Shown: positions 8,575 through 18,513, counted from the stretch's first letter. The stretch is DNA of 64,000 nucleotides from Neobacillus mesonae (GCF_023715155.1 NZ_JAMBNQ010000022.1:1-64000); one strand, 5' to 3'. Translations and numbers: made by a program. Notes: generated from the letters alone by a model not told the origin.

Positions 8575-9360
8575 GATGTGATTTTACCTGCAGTAGGCTG
8601 GAAGTAGGTGCTGGCGGAAAAATGGGAGCATGATTTTTCCCCTCAGAAGGCTGAAAAAGATGCTGATGGTACAAAAAAAGCCGTGATTCTTCCCGCAGGA
8701 GGCTGGAATAGGTGCGGACGGTAAAAAAGAAGCTATTATTTTGCCCGAAGAAGGATGGGACAATAGCAGGCGGTAAGAAAGGAGCCGTGATTCTTCCCAA
8801 GGAAGGCTGGAATAGGTGCGGATGGTAAAAAAAGAGCCATGATTTTACCCGAAAAGGGATGAAACAGTTGCGAGCGGTAAAAATGGAATCACGATTTTAC
8901 CCGACGAAGGCTGGAAAAGATGCTGACGGTAAAAAGAGAGCCATGATTTTACCCGCAGGAGGCTGGAAAAGATGCTGATGGTAAGAAAGAAGCCGTGATT
9001 CTACCCGCAGGAGGCTGGAAGTAGGTGTGGACGGTAAAAAAAGAGCCATAATTTTACCCGAAGAGGGATAAAACAGGTGCGAGCGGTAAAAATGGAATCA
9101 CGATTTTACCCGCAGAAGGTTGGAATAGGTGCGGACGGTAAAAAAGAAGCTATGATTTTGCCCGAAGAAGGATGGGACAATAGCAGGCGGTAAGAAAGGA
9201 GCCGTGATTCTACCCGCAGGAGGCTGGAAAAGATGTGGACGGTAAAAAAAGAGCCATGATTTTACCCGAAGAGGGATGAAACAGTTGCTGGCAGTAAAAA
9301 AGAGTGCATGATTTTACCCGTACAAGTATGAACAGGATACGGTTGGTAAAAATGAAATCC
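8575..9360. repeat. Tandem array of about 15 units, 51-52 bp period
   Basis: Units contain GATTTTACCC, then a GGCTGGAA-like block, then GACGGTAAAAAA. The GAT...CCC core recurs near 8580, 8631, 8684, 8735, 8788, 8840, 8892, 8944, 8996, 9050, 9102, 9154, 9206, 9257 and 9309. Unit divergence is about 10-30 percent. Because 52 is not a multiple of 3, open frames through the array shift from unit to unit, so it is not a coding repeat. It fills the gap between the Tyr-rich gene and the TerB-like gene. Confidence 0.9.
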
Positions 9361-9455
9361 TGATGTTACAAGAAAAGTTATCATACTTTCGAATGAAACT
9401 TAATTTGTCTTCATGCGTATAAATAGTACAGGTTGATAAGGAGTTGTTTAATTTT

Positions 9456-9833
9456 ATGTTTCTAGCTGAACTTCAGCAAGAGGAAAAAAAGGCCTTTTTA
9501 GAACTGGCTGCTCTTATTGCTAAAATTGACGGGAATGTATCTATTTATGAAACTTCCGTTCTAAGTAAGTATCAAAAGGAAATGGAACTTGAGGATTATG
9601 AAGTAAAGGGTCTGGCAATTGAAGAGATTCTTAAGATATTTAAAAGCGACCGTTCCAAAAATATTGTGTTGACGGAACTATTTCAATTAATCTACGCAGA
9701 TGGAGTTTTTCAAGATGAAGAAAGCCAAATAGTCGATATAATCAAGAATCATTTTGGATTTAATACCAGTGAATTTACCAGTTTAAAGGATTGGGTTGAT
9801 AAGATTAAAGATTTAAAATCTAGGAAGGATTAA
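9456..9833 (+). CDS. TerB-like / DjlA-N-like helical protein
   Basis: A 125-residue acidic, all-helical protein. The pairing LELAALIAKIDGNVS near the start with LIYADGVFQDEE near residue 85 is the two-fold TerB pattern, in which acidic residues follow A-D-G and may bind metal. TerB-fold proteins are cytosolic or membrane-associated and are linked to tellurite and stress responses in other contexts. No ter operon is present. The ATG at 9456 is chosen because AAGGAG lies 12 nt upstream; the in-frame TTG at 9444 touches that site. A terminator follows at 9836. Confidence 0.65.
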   Translation: MFLAELQQEEKKAFLELAALIAKIDGNVSIYETSVLSKYQKEMELEDYEVKGLAIEEILKIFKSDRSKNIVLTELFQLIYADGVFQDEESQIVDIIKNHFGFNTSEFTSLKDWVDKIKDLKSRKD

Positions 9834-9835
9834 AA

Positions 9836-9877
9836 CAGGCGGTTTCAGGAAATTCTGAGACCGCCTGAGTTTTTTTA
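9836..9877 (+). terminator. Terminator of TerB-like gene
   Basis: A 13-bp stem, CAGGCGGTTTCAG (9836-9848) with CTGAGACCGCCTG (9855-9867), followed by a seven-base T run. Confidence 0.9.
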
Positions 9878-9990
9878 CAAACAAGATATTCACCGTTTCC
9901 TGCTTAACCACTCTTTGGAGGCCTTAGCGAATTTTTCTCGTATTAACGAATATATTTTACTAGGACAAAGGTTGGTTGAAGGGGGACATC

Positions 9991-10611
9991 ATGTATTGGA
10001 AAAGGTATAGACACTACATTAATGATTACCGCGAAAGTGACATTTCCATTTACAAACGCAGCTGCTTTATTTGCTTAGGGGCACTACTTGTTGCCGTTTC
10101 CTTGCAATTATTTTTAATAAAAAATTATGTAATTGATGGTGGAATCATCGGAATTGGCATTATTCTTTCTCATATTACTGGTCTTCAAGTAGGACTTCTG
10201 TTACTGGTTTTGAATATTCCATTTTTCATTCTGGGTTACACCTTTCTTGGAAAAAGATTTGTCATTTTGAGCTTCTATGCTATTTTTGTTCTCACATTCG
10301 CAACAAACCTGCTCGAACCGTTTCCTCCGATAACCGACAACCCTATCTTAGTGATTATCTTTGGAGGGATTACATTGGGCCTTGGAGTAGGGACTACCAT
10401 TCTCTATGGCGGCAGCCTCGATGGAACTGAAGTCATGGCCATTTTATTTAGCAGACGATCCAGAATCACGATTGGACAATGTGTTCTCATATGTAATTTT
10501 TTTATTTTCGGAAGTGCAATCTTCATATACGGTTTAAAGGCAGCCATATTCTCATTAGCGACCTTCCTTGTTGCATATAAGACAATTGATTTAATCGTGC
10601 GGGAAAAATAA
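9991..10611 (+). CDS. YitT family membrane protein, short form
   Basis: A 206-residue membrane protein with about five hydrophobic helices. NYVIDGGIIGIGIILSHITG near the start and LYGGSLDGTEVMAILFSRR near residue 150 are YitT/DUF161 hallmarks. Full-length YitT proteins are about 280 residues and end in a cytosolic DUF2179 domain; this one stops after the last helix and lacks it. The ATG at 9991 has GAAGGGGG 6 nt upstream. The function of the family is unknown. No partner gene is evident, and the next gene is convergent. Confidence 0.8.
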   Translation: MYWKRYRHYINDYRESDISIYKRSCFICLGALLVAVSLQLFLIKNYVIDGGIIGIGIILSHITGLQVGLLLLVLNIPFFILGYTFLGKRFVILSFYAIFVLTFATNLLEPFPPITDNPILVIIFGGITLGLGVGTTILYGGSLDGTEVMAILFSRRSRITIGQCVLICNFFIFGSAIFIYGLKAAIFSLATFLVAYKTIDLIVREK

Positions 10612-10710
10612 ACTTTAAAAATGAGAAAACTTGTCCGCTTTTTTAACGGTGCCCGGCTGGTGGTGTTAAGCCTTACCAGCTTTATATTCAGGCACCGGTT
10701 AAGAAGAATA

Positions 10711-11640
10711 CTAGGAAGACATCATCTGTCCGCCATTCACGTGGAGTGTTTGTCCTGTTACAAAACGGGAGTCATCAGATGCAAGATAGACAAAAGTTGG
10801 AGCAACCTCAAACGGCTGGCCCTGGCGTTTCATGGGATTTTCAGCGAGTGAGACCAGGTCAGCAGAAAAGCTTGATGGAATTAGCGGTGTCCAAATACGG
10901 CCTGGGGCAATGGCATTTACCCTGATTCCTTTGTCAACAAGATTACGCGCCAATGCTCGGGTGAATCCAACATTTGCGCCTTTTGTTGCCGTGTAGTCCA
11001 GCAGCTGATCATTCCCATAGTACGTGACAACGGACGCAGTATTAATAATGGAACTGCCTGGCTTTAAGTATGGAAGTGCGGCCCGGGTGGTGTAAAAGTG
11101 AGAGTAGATATTGACCTTGAAGGTATTATCGAATTGTTCGTCTGTAATATCAAGCAGACTTTTTTGCTGGAACTGAATACCTACATGGTTGCAGAGCACA
11201 TCTAGTTTGCCGAACGTTTCAATTGTTTTTTCAACAATGTGAACACATTGCTGTTTTTCTCTAAGGTCTCCAGGCAGCAATAAGCAGCGCTGACCTAATT
11301 CTTCAATTCTTGTTTTTGTACGATTTGCATCCTCATGTTCATCTAAATAGGCAATGGCTACATCTGCTCCTTCTTTCGCAAAAGCAATTGCAGCGGCTGC
11401 CCCCATTCCACTGTCGCCGCCAGTGATTAGGGCAACTTTCCCTTCTAATTTTCCACTTCCTTTATAATTCGGATTCTCAACGAGTGGCCTAGGAACCATT
11501 AGTTTTTCAACACCGGGCTGGCGTAGCTGACGCTGCTCGGGAACTGTAATCGGGATATCTTCATATCGCGTGATTTTTCCGTAGTGGGGATACATCGGAT
11601 ATTCTTGATTCGGCGGAAGTTTGTATTCATCGTTTGTCAT
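10711..11640 (-). CDS. SDR family oxidoreductase (YhdF/YhxC-like)
   Basis: A 309-residue NAD(P)-dependent short-chain dehydrogenase. After an N-terminal extension of about 45 residues typical of the Bacillus general-stress SDR group come the Rossmann motif TGGDSGMG (about 73-80), CNHVG replacing the usual NNAG, the catalytic Ser in NTASVV, and the YTATK Tyr/Lys pair (about 217-221). The C-terminus [12 protein letters not shown] is typical. The substrate is unknown. Downstream (10640-10720) there is a branched inverted-repeat region with no T tract, so the terminator is uncertain. Confidence 0.88.
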   Translation of the reverse strand: MTNDEYKLPPNQEYPMYPHYGKITRYEDIPITVPEQRQLRQPGVEKLMVPRPLVENPNYKGSGKLEGKVALITGGDSGMGAAAAIAFAKEGADVAIAYLDEHEDANRTKTRIEELGQRCLLLPGDLREKQQCVHIVEKTIETFGKLDVLCNHVGIQFQQKSLLDITDEQFDNTFKVNIYSHFYTTRAALPYLKPGSSIINTASVVTYYGNDQLLDYTATKGANVGFTRALARNLVDKGIRVNAIAPGRIWTPLIPSSFSADLVSLAENPMKRQGQPFEVAPTFVYLASDDSRFVTGQTLHVNGGQMMSS

Positions 11641-11779
11641 GGCAATCCTCCTAGAAAAGACTATTCGAGTTACTCTATGTTATATGGGCGGATGGAGTGC
11701 CTGTCATCTGAATGGTGATGGGGGCATTATGGGAGGAATAGGAATAATCTAGAGGAAAAGGAAAAGGGAGGTTATGGCA

Positions 11780-11956
11780 GTGCCATATTATTATCAATTC
11801 AGCCGTGAAGCACAGTTATTGTTAGTGGATCATTCGGAAGAAAAAGTTGAGGTTTTTTATAATTCGGATTCACATCCTTATCGATTACCACTAATTGGGG
11901 AGCGCCCGCCTTATTATACTAATCCACGGTATGAGCCTTATTATCCGGTTATTTAG
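11780..11956 (+). CDS. Small hypothetical protein, 58 residues
   Basis: A short ORF in which GGGAGG (11766-11771) is only 2 nt from an ATG at 11774 but 8 nt from an in-frame GTG at 11780, so the GTG is preferred. The product starts MPYYYQFSREAQ, has an acidic middle (DHSEEKVEVF), and ends rich in Pro and Tyr (YEPYYPVI). It has no membrane segment and no cysteine. I do not recognise a family. A small spore or stress protein is possible from composition only. Confidence 0.5.
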   Translation: MPYYYQFSREAQLLLVDHSEEKVEVFYNSDSHPYRLPLIGERPPYYTNPRYEPYYPVI

Positions 11957-11959
11957 ACG

Positions 11960-12334
11960 AGGGATGGAAGGGATTGGGTTTCTGTCTGCCCGAATGGGGC
12001 TAAGACTTGCGACTTCGAATAGTAGAGGCTGTCTAGGTGCTCGAACGAAGCCCTTTTTACCGTCTGGACCTTTTTTCCACACTTGCGGGCAAAAGAAACC
12101 GTTCCTATTTACCGTCCGACACTTTTTTCTACACTAGCGGGTAAAAGAGGCTGTTCCTTATTATTGTTATTGTATGGACGAATTGGGTCAAGAAGAGGAG
12201 GTCTAGATGCCAACGAGCATTATTGTTTCAATTTTTACCAATTAATCCCAATCCGAAAATTTGTCATGTAATTGTGCTGTTCTGCCCCTATCAAAAATAA
12301 ATTATAAGTAAAAATAAAATTTTGTTAGGGGTGG
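11960..12334. repeat. Non-coding gap holding two units of the 52-bp repeat family
   Basis: TTTACCGTC starts near 12056 and 12108, and GCGGG at 12085 and 12137, both 52 bp apart. The sequence is the reverse-orientation relative of the units in the 8.6-9.4 kb array (GCGGGTAAAA and TTACCGTCC elements). The rest of the gap contains no recognisable gene. Confidence 0.7.
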
Positions 12335-14533
12335 ATGGTTATACCAATTGAATGGAAAGAACAGGACGGAGTTTTTCATTTATACAATCAACGGGTTAGT
12401 TATTTGATTCAAATTGTTCATGGGAAATATCTGGCCCATTTATATTGGGGGAAACGGGTTCACACAATACAGCCAAATTCTATCCTTTCTTTTAAAGGTA
12501 GAGCTTTTTCACCTATGACAGAATCAAAGGATCCATCGTTTTCACTTGATACTCTGCCGCAGGAATATCCTGCTTTTGGGAATGGCGATTTTAGGTCTCC
12601 AGCATACCAGATCAAGACAAATGATGGGACGACTATAACGGGGTTTAATTATGATTCGCACGAAATTTTTCAAGGAAAGCCCCAATTAAAGGGGCTGCCG
12701 GCTGCTTATGTAGAAGAGGATCATGAAGCGGAAACTTTAGTGATCACGATGGTTGATTCCAAGCTTGGGATTGGGCTGCATCTCTATTACACCATTTACC
12801 GGGAACTTGATGTGATTGCGAGATCCGCTTCCTTTGAACATCTTGGGTCCAATGAGGTAGAAATACATAAATGTATGAGTATGTCTGTTGACTTCCACCA
12901 TTCTGATTGGGACTGGCTGCATCTTCATGGAACATGGGCAAGGGAACGCTATATCGAGCGAAAGCCGTTAATCCATGGAAAACAATCCATTTCATCCGCA
13001 AGAGGAGCAAGCAGCCACCAGCATAATCCTTTTTTTGCTTTGCTTTCAGAAAATGCTACGGAGGAATATGGTGAAACTTACGGAGTTAGTTTGGTATATA
13101 GCGGGAATTTTCAAGCATCCATTGAGGTGGATTCTTTTGAAACGACAAGGCTTTCCATTGGAATAAATCCCTTTCATTTTTCCTGGTTATTAAAGCCGGG
13201 TGAGACTTTTCAAACACCGGAGGCCTTAATGGTTTATTCGGCAGATGGACTTGGCGGGATGTCGAGAACATTTCATCGATTATTAAGAACCAGGTTATGC
13301 CGCGGTATGTATCGTGATAAAACTCGTCCGATCCTTTTTAATAATTGGGAAGCGACCCGTTTTGATTTTACCGAAAACAAGCTGAAAGATCTTGCGGTAA
13401 TTGCAGCTAATCTTGGTATAGAACTTTTTGTCCTTGATGACGGTTGGTTCGGCCATCGGAATAATGCTAAAAGCTCGCTGGGTGATTGGGTGGCAGATCG
13501 CAAAAAACTGCCTCAAGGATTAAACGGATTGGCGGAATATATTCAATCAAAAGGGATGAAGTTTGGGCTGTGGGTCGAGCCGGAAATGGTCTCGCCTGAC
13601 AGTGATTTGTATCGCAAACATCCAGATTGGTGCCTGCATGTACCCGGACGGGGCCGGACGCTGTCACGAAATCAGCTTGTTCTCGATTTAAGCCGTGAAG
13701 ATGTTTGTAATTGGTTGATTGATACTTTTACAAAAGTGTTCAACAGTGCATCGATTTCTTATGTCAAATGGGATATGAATAGAAATATGACGGAGGCGGC
13801 GTCTGCAAAACTGCCGCCGGAAAGACAAAAGGAAACTGCCCATCGCTATATGCTCGGCATATACAGGGTTTTAGAAACGTTAATGAAACGATTTCCTAAG
13901 ATTCTATTTGAAAGCTGTTCGGGCGGGGGCGGGAGGTTTGACCCAGGAATGCTGTATTACATGCCGCAGACTTGGACGAGTGATGATACGGATGCTGTTG
14001 AAAGGGTGAAAATTCAATATGGAACCAGCATGGTATACCCGGCAATTACAATGGGTGCCCATGTATCGGATGTACCAAACCATCAAGTCGGCAGAATTAC
14101 ACCGTTGCAAATGAGATGTCATGTGGCAATGGCAGCAAATTTAGGCTTTGAAATGAATTTAGCCCGGCTTAATAAGAAAGAGAAAATGATCATTAAAAGG
14201 GAAATTGGTTTTTATCGCCAAATTATGGATCTTGTCTGCTTCGGTGATTTATACAGGCTGTTAGATCCGTTTAAAGGGACGGACTCAGCGATCATGTATG
14301 CTGCGTCTGATCAAACCCGAGCTGTAGTTTTTTACTATAAAACTTTAGCAATGCCGAATCCGCCTTTTTTGCGTCTTAAACTGCGTGGATTGAACTCTTT
14401 AGCAAAATATCAAATAAATAACGACGAACGGCTGTATTTGGGAGATGAGTTAATGAAGATTGGTTTAACTATACCGCTGGTTAAGAGTGATTTCTTTTCC
14501 AAGGTATATCTGATTCAGCAGATGGTGGATTAA
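12335..14533 (+). CDS. GH36 alpha-galactosidase
   Basis: A 732-residue glycoside hydrolase family 36 enzyme that removes terminal alpha-1,6-galactose from melibiose, raffinose and related sugars. An N-terminal beta-sandwich (about 1-300) precedes the TIM barrel. Conserved barrel motifs are NNWEATRFDF, LDDGWFGHR, YVKWDMNR with the nucleophile Asp near 480, FESCSGGGGRFD, and TWTSDDTD with the acid/base Asp near 550. The 70-residue spacing of the two Asp residues matches the Geobacillus AgaA type. There is no signal peptide, so it acts in the cytosol. No sugar transporter is adjacent. The AGGGG ribosome binding site is close to the ATG. No terminator is seen before the repeat array that follows at once. 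Confidence 0.95.
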   Translation: MVIPIEWKEQDGVFHLYNQRVSYLIQIVHGKYLAHLYWGKRVHTIQPNSILSFKGRAFSPMTESKDPSFSLDTLPQEYPAFGNGDFRSPAYQIKTNDGTTITGFNYDSHEIFQGKPQLKGLPAAYVEEDHEAETLVITMVDSKLGIGLHLYYTIYRELDVIARSASFEHLGSNEVEIHKCMSMSVDFHHSDWDWLHLHGTWARERYIERKPLIHGKQSISSARGASSHQHNPFFALLSENATEEYGETYGVSLVYSGNFQASIEVDSFETTRLSIGINPFHFSWLLKPGETFQTPEALMVYSADGLGGMSRTFHRLLRTRLCRGMYRDKTRPILFNNWEATRFDFTENKLKDLAVIAANLGIELFVLDDGWFGHRNNAKSSLGDWVADRKKLPQGLNGLAEYIQSKGMKFGLWVEPEMVSPDSDLYRKHPDWCLHVPGRGRTLSRNQLVLDLSREDVCNWLIDTFTKVFNSASISYVKWDMNRNMTEAASAKLPPERQKETAHRYMLGIYRVLETLMKRFPKILFESCSGGGGRFDPGMLYYMPQTWTSDDTDAVERVKIQYGTSMVYPAITMGAHVSDVPNHQVGRITPLQMRCHVAMAANLGFEMNLARLNKKEKMIIKREIGFYRQIMDLVCFGDLYRLLDPFKGTDSAIMYAASDQTRAVVFYYKTLAMPNPPFLRLKLRGLNSLAKYQINNDERLYLGDELMKIGLTIPLVKSDFFSKVYLIQQMVD

Positions 14534-14537
14534 GAGA

Positions 14538-15775
14538 TCTCTGAGTCTGGATTACCCGCAAAGGAAAAAAAAGGGCAGTTACGGTCAATGGAAAAGAGCT
14601 GGACTGCCCGCAAAGGCGAAAAATGAGTCGACGCGGTCGATGGAGAGAGTCTGGATTACCCGCAAAGGAGAAAAAAGCGCAGTTACGGTCAATGGAAAAG
14701 AGCTGGACTGACCGCAAAGGCGAAAAATGAGTCGACGCGGTCGATGGAGAGAGTCTGGATTACCCGCAAAGGAGAAAAAAGCGCAGACACGGTCAAAGGA
14801 AGTAAACTGGATTGCCCGCAAAGGCGAAATATAAGTCGATGCGGTCGATGGAGAGAGTCTGGATTACCCGCAAAGGAGAAAAAAGTGCAGACACGGTCAA
14901 TGGAAAAGAGCTGGATTGCCCGCAAAGGCGAAAAATGGGTCGACGCGGTCGATGGAGAGAGTCTGGATTACCCGCAAAGGAGAAAAAAGCGCAGACACGG
15001 TCAAAGGAAGTGAACTGGATTGCCCGCAAAGGAGAAAAAAGTGCGGACACGGTCAAAGGAAACGAGCTGGATTGCCCTCAAAGGTAAAAAATGGGTCGAC
15101 GCGGTCGATGGAGAGAGTCTGGATTACCCGCAAAGGCGAAATATAAGTCGACGCGGTCGATGGAGAGAGTCTGGATTGCCCGCAAAGGAGAAATATAAGT
15201 CGACGCGGTCGATGGAGAGAGTCTGGATTACCCGCAAAGGAGAAAAATAAGTCGATGTGGTCGATGGAGAGAGACTGGATTGCCCGCAAAGGCGAAAAAT
15301 GGGTCGACGCGGTCGATGGAGAGAGTCTGGATTGCCCGCAAAGGAGAAAAAAGCGCAGACACGGTCAAAGGAAGTGAACTGGATTGCCCGCAAAGGAGAA
15401 AAAAGTGCAGACACGGTCAAAGGAAACGAGCTGGATTGCCCGCAAAGGCGAAATATAAGTCGACGCGGTCCATGGAGAGAGTCTGGATTACCCGCAAAGG
15501 CGAAAAATGAGTCGACGCGGTCGATGGAGAGAGTCTGGATTGCTCGCAAAGGAGAAAAAAGCGAAGTCGCGGTCAAAGGAAACGAGCTGGATTACCCGCA
15601 AAGGAGAAAAAAGGGCAGTTACGGTCAATGGAAAAGAGCTGGATTACCCGCAAAGGAGAAAAAAGTGCAGACACGGTCGATGAAAGTGAGTGAGCTGGAT
15701 TACCCGCACAGGAGAAAAAAGCGAAGCCACGGTCAATGAAAACGAACTGGATTGCCCGCAAAAATAAAAAAAACG
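14538..15775. repeat. Tandem array of about 24 units, 52-bp period, two alternating types
   Basis: Each unit contains CTGGATT(A/G)CCCGCAAAGG; successive CCC positions (14555, 14607, 14659) are 52 bp apart. Two flavours tend to alternate: one continues GAGAAAAAAGCGCAGACACGG and the other CGAAAAATGAGTCGACGCGG followed by TCGATGGAGAGAG, producing an apparent 104-bp super-repeat. Open frames of about 76-90 codons occur on both strands simply because three units (156 bp) restore frame. It begins five bases after the alpha-galactosidase stop. Confidence 0.95.
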
Positions 15776-15821
15776 CTCCACCGGGCAATGAAAATCCATT
15801 TCTCCAGAACAGGAACGGCCA

Positions 15822-15854
15822 AAAATCAAAAAAATATCCGGCCCTAGGCCGGAT
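15822..15854 (-). terminator. Terminator of the MFS gene
   Basis: A perfect 8-bp stem, ATCCGGCC (15836-15843) with GGCCGGAT (15847-15854). Reading the minus strand, it is followed by a run of seven T. It lies about 180 nt past the MFS stop codon. Confidence 0.75.
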
Positions 15855-16030
15855 AAATTCCTTATATTATAAAGGGGGTTAGAAAGGCTATGAAAGAGAT
15901 CATGTCCGTTTCATGTATTCATCTTACCCTATATTCATGAACAAATTATGAATAAAACGTTAAATCTGTATTAAAAAAATATACTTTTTAAAAAGGGAAG
16001 TAAGACCGCGGCTGATTGAACCTCCATTTA

Positions 16031-17212
16031 TCAGGCTTGCTGCTTTACAGCTGTTTTCTTCTTTTTAGCCCAAACAAAGGTCAGGAAGAAGCAGCCAAGT
16101 AAGATGATGGCGCCGAATGTGAAAGGAATATCCATATGCCAGTCAAATAATGTACCTGCTAATGCGGGGCCAATCATATTGCCTAAACTCATGTAAGAGT
16201 TGTTCATCCCGGCAGCGTAGCCTTGCTCATCACCGGCAGTTTTGGATATTAACGTATTAACGGCCGGCCGAATTAAAGTGACAGCTGTTGAAAATAGAGT
16301 TGCGACCAATAGAATAATGTAAAAGCCGTTGACAAAAAGCATGCCATACAAGCTAAGAGATGCGACTAGCAAACCGAATAAGATAATCCTCATTTCACCG
16401 AATATAGTAAATAGCTTATTAAGAGCAAACCCTTGAACAATGACCCCGGCAAGGCCGCCGACTGTCATCACAATTGCTATATCATTCGGAGTGTAGTTAA
16501 ATTTATAAGTTAAAAACATGGTTAGAGTAGATTGGAAATTGGCAATTCCAAAAGAAAATACAAATACAACGATTAATAAAACAAAATAGCTTGTTTTAAA
16601 GGAGCGAACCATTTGCTGGATTAAGTTTTCCCCTTTTGTCATTTCTTTTATGGCAGGTTGAATCGCCGGCAGAATAATAAAAGATAAAATTCCGGCGGCT
16701 ATTGTGACTGTTCCGGCAGAATAAAAAGGAAAGCGGAGGCTGATATTGGATAAGAAACCGCCAATACCCGGGCCAATCATAAAGCCCAATGAAATAGCGG
16801 CACCCAGCCAGCCCATCGCCTTTCCGCGTTCTTTATTTGTAGTAATATCAGCGGCATAGGCCATAACAGGCGGGACAATAAAAGCAGATCCTACACCTGT
16901 AAAAAAGCGGCATAAGTAAAGCATCCAAAGGTGGGATGACAGTCCAAATGCAATTTGGGAAATGCCGTTAACGAAAAGACCGAAAATGATTAAATTTTTA
17001 CGCCCGTGACGGTCTGATAAATTTCCTGCAACCGGTGAGAAAATAAATTGGGCAAACGCAATGATGGCGATAATAAAACCAAGTGCCTGCCCAGCTGCCC
17101 CAAAGGTTTTTAAGTAGGTTGGCATAATTGGGACAATCAGCCCAACCGCACTAAAGGTTATAAACATATCAAACATTAGTATATATAATGCCATTTTTTT
17201 TGACGTTTTCAT
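16031..17212 (-). CDS. DHA1-family MFS exporter (Bmr/NorA-like)
   Basis: A 393-residue, twelve-helix major facilitator in the cytoplasmic membrane. Motif A, GNLSDRHGRKN, lies between helices 2 and 3 (about 61-71). Motif C, GAAISLGFMIGPGIGG (about 136-151), marks proton-coupled drug exporters of the DHA1 group. It resembles Bmr, Blt and NorA in size, but the substrate cannot be assigned. It is monocistronic on the minus strand with a terminator at 15822-15854. No regulator gene is adjacent. Confidence 0.88.
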   Translation of the reverse strand: MKTSKKMALYILMFDMFITFSAVGLIVPIMPTYLKTFGAAGQALGFIIAIIAFAQFIFSPVAGNLSDRHGRKNLIIFGLFVNGISQIAFGLSSHLWMLYLCRFFTGVGSAFIVPPVMAYAADITTNKERGKAMGWLGAAISLGFMIGPGIGGFLSNISLRFPFYSAGTVTIAAGILSFIILPAIQPAIKEMTKGENLIQQMVRSFKTSYFVLLIVVFVFSFGIANFQSTLTMFLTYKFNYTPNDIAIVMTVGGLAGVIVQGFALNKLFTIFGEMRIILFGLLVASLSLYGMLFVNGFYIILLVATLFSTAVTLIRPAVNTLISKTAGDEQGYAAGMNNSYMSLGNMIGPALAGTLFDWHMDIPFTFGAIILLGCFFLTFVWAKKKKTAVKQQA

Positions 17213-17538
17213 GTGAATCTCTCTTTCTAATTTATTTCGTGTCCCTAAAAAAGGGCTCTGAAAAAGAATTATACATCCGTTTCTGAGTGAAAGACAATTA
17301 AAATAACCTTAAATTCATGTAAATTTTCCTTCCTGTTTATAACAAAAACTTCCAGCTTCTTTATCCATTGCTAGTTAAGCGTTTACTATTAAGTTTCCCA
17401 TTTACATGGAAAACTGCCATAAACAAGGGTTCCATTTTTTGGAGGTGCGGATTCATCACCATGAATCAAAAAAAGTGGTAGAATGGATTTTATTCTGACA
17501 TTAGTTATCGGGAAACTCATAGATGGAGGCAAAAGTGG
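17213..17538. other. Divergent promoter region, no gene
   Basis: The gap between the divergent MFS and EamA genes. It is AT-rich. A TAGAAT near 17477 could be a -10 for the plus-strand gene, but no convincing -35 is present. I see no RNA gene or conserved operator. Confidence 0.4.
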
Positions 17539-18462
17539 ATGGAGAAATTATCAAAAACAAAGACAGCCATGGGCATTGCTTTTGTTGTCATTATTTGGGG
17601 TACGATCTGGCCTGTCTACAAGGTGTCTCTTAGCTACTCGCCGCCACTGATTTTTGCAGGGCTCCGCGCAGTTATTGGGGGTGTTTTTTTGGCACTGATT
17701 TTAATTCCACAATGGCGAAAAATTCAATGGAGCAAAAACTGGTCTATTTATCTGATTTCCACCTTTTTTAATATTATTATTTTTAGTGGAGTTCAAATGA
17801 TTGGTTTGCAGTATCTTCCTTCTGGCCTATTTAGTGTGATTGTTTATTTGCAGCCTGTACTCGTAGTGCTCCTGGCATGGATGTGGCTGAACGAATCCTT
17901 GTCTGGAAAGAAAGTTGCCGGCATGGTCATCGGATTTCTTGGGGTCGTCGTGGTCAGCCTTGAGGGGATATCTGGAAATATTTCGTATCTGGGGCTGACA
18001 TTGGCAATCATTACCGGAGTTGGCTGGGCCATCGGTACAGTCTATGTAAAGAAAACAAGTGCTTTAGTTCACAATCTCTGGCTTGTGGCAATTCAAAACA
18101 TTATTGGAGGATTACTGATAGTAGGAAGCGGCTTGGCCACCGAAGAGGTACATGCCATTCAGTGGAATCTTTCATTTATTTGGAGTCTCCTGTATTCGGG
18201 GATTTTTGGTGTGACACTGGCAACGGCCGTTTATTTAAAACTAATGAGTTCTGGCGAAGCAAGCAAGGTAGGGTCTTACACATTCTTAGTCCCTATGATT
18301 AGTGTTCTAATAGGGACTTTTATGCTGGGGGAACCGTTTACAGCAACACTATTTGGCGGCATGATCCTCATCCTTGTCAGTATATACCTTATCAACAACC
18401 AAAAAAAACAACCAAAAAAGGATTTGGAATGGGAAATGCAGGATCACCCCCATGCTTCTTAA
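17539..18462 (+). CDS. EamA/DMT family transporter
   Basis: A 307-residue protein of the drug/metabolite transporter superfamily with ten predicted membrane helices in two EamA repeats (about 8-140 and 152-290). Motifs include VIIWGTIWPVYKVSLSYSPP at the start, and GLQYLPSGLFSVIVYLQPV and SKVGSYTFLVPMISVLIG at matching positions of the two halves. Family members export or import small metabolites; the substrate is unknown. The ribosome binding site TGGAGG lies 9 nt before the ATG. A terminator at 18477-18513 ends the unit. Confidence 0.9.
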   Translation: MEKLSKTKTAMGIAFVVIIWGTIWPVYKVSLSYSPPLIFAGLRAVIGGVFLALILIPQWRKIQWSKNWSIYLISTFFNIIIFSGVQMIGLQYLPSGLFSVIVYLQPVLVVLLAWMWLNESLSGKKVAGMVIGFLGVVVVSLEGISGNISYLGLTLAIITGVGWAIGTVYVKKTSALVHNLWLVAIQNIIGGLLIVGSGLATEEVHAIQWNLSFIWSLLYSGIFGVTLATAVYLKLMSSGEASKVGSYTFLVPMISVLIGTFMLGEPFTATLFGGMILILVSIYLINNQKKQPKKDLEWEMQDHPHAS

Positions 18463-18476
18463 TATGAATTCTATTG

Positions 18477-18513
18477 AACAAAAGGTCATAAAGTTATGGC
18501 CTTTTTGTTTTAT
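18477..18513 (+). terminator. Terminator of EamA gene
   Basis: A stem of AACAAAAGGTCATAA with TTATGGCCTTTTTGTT (one G-T pair), followed by a T-rich tail. Confidence 0.8.

Noticed and set aside
8558-8800. Open frame of 80 codons in the first array
   Set aside because: It lies entirely within the 52-bp repeats and has no ribosome binding site.
8575-15775. CRISPR array
   Set aside because: Units are contiguous and diverge along their full length. There is no constant repeat alternating with unique spacers, and no cas gene is nearby.
14481-15829. Many overlapping open frames of 60-160 codons on both strands in the second 52-bp array
   Set aside because: They arise because the repeat lacks stops in several frames and three units restore frame. 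There are no ribosome binding sites and no protein-like conservation, so they are artefacts of the repeat.
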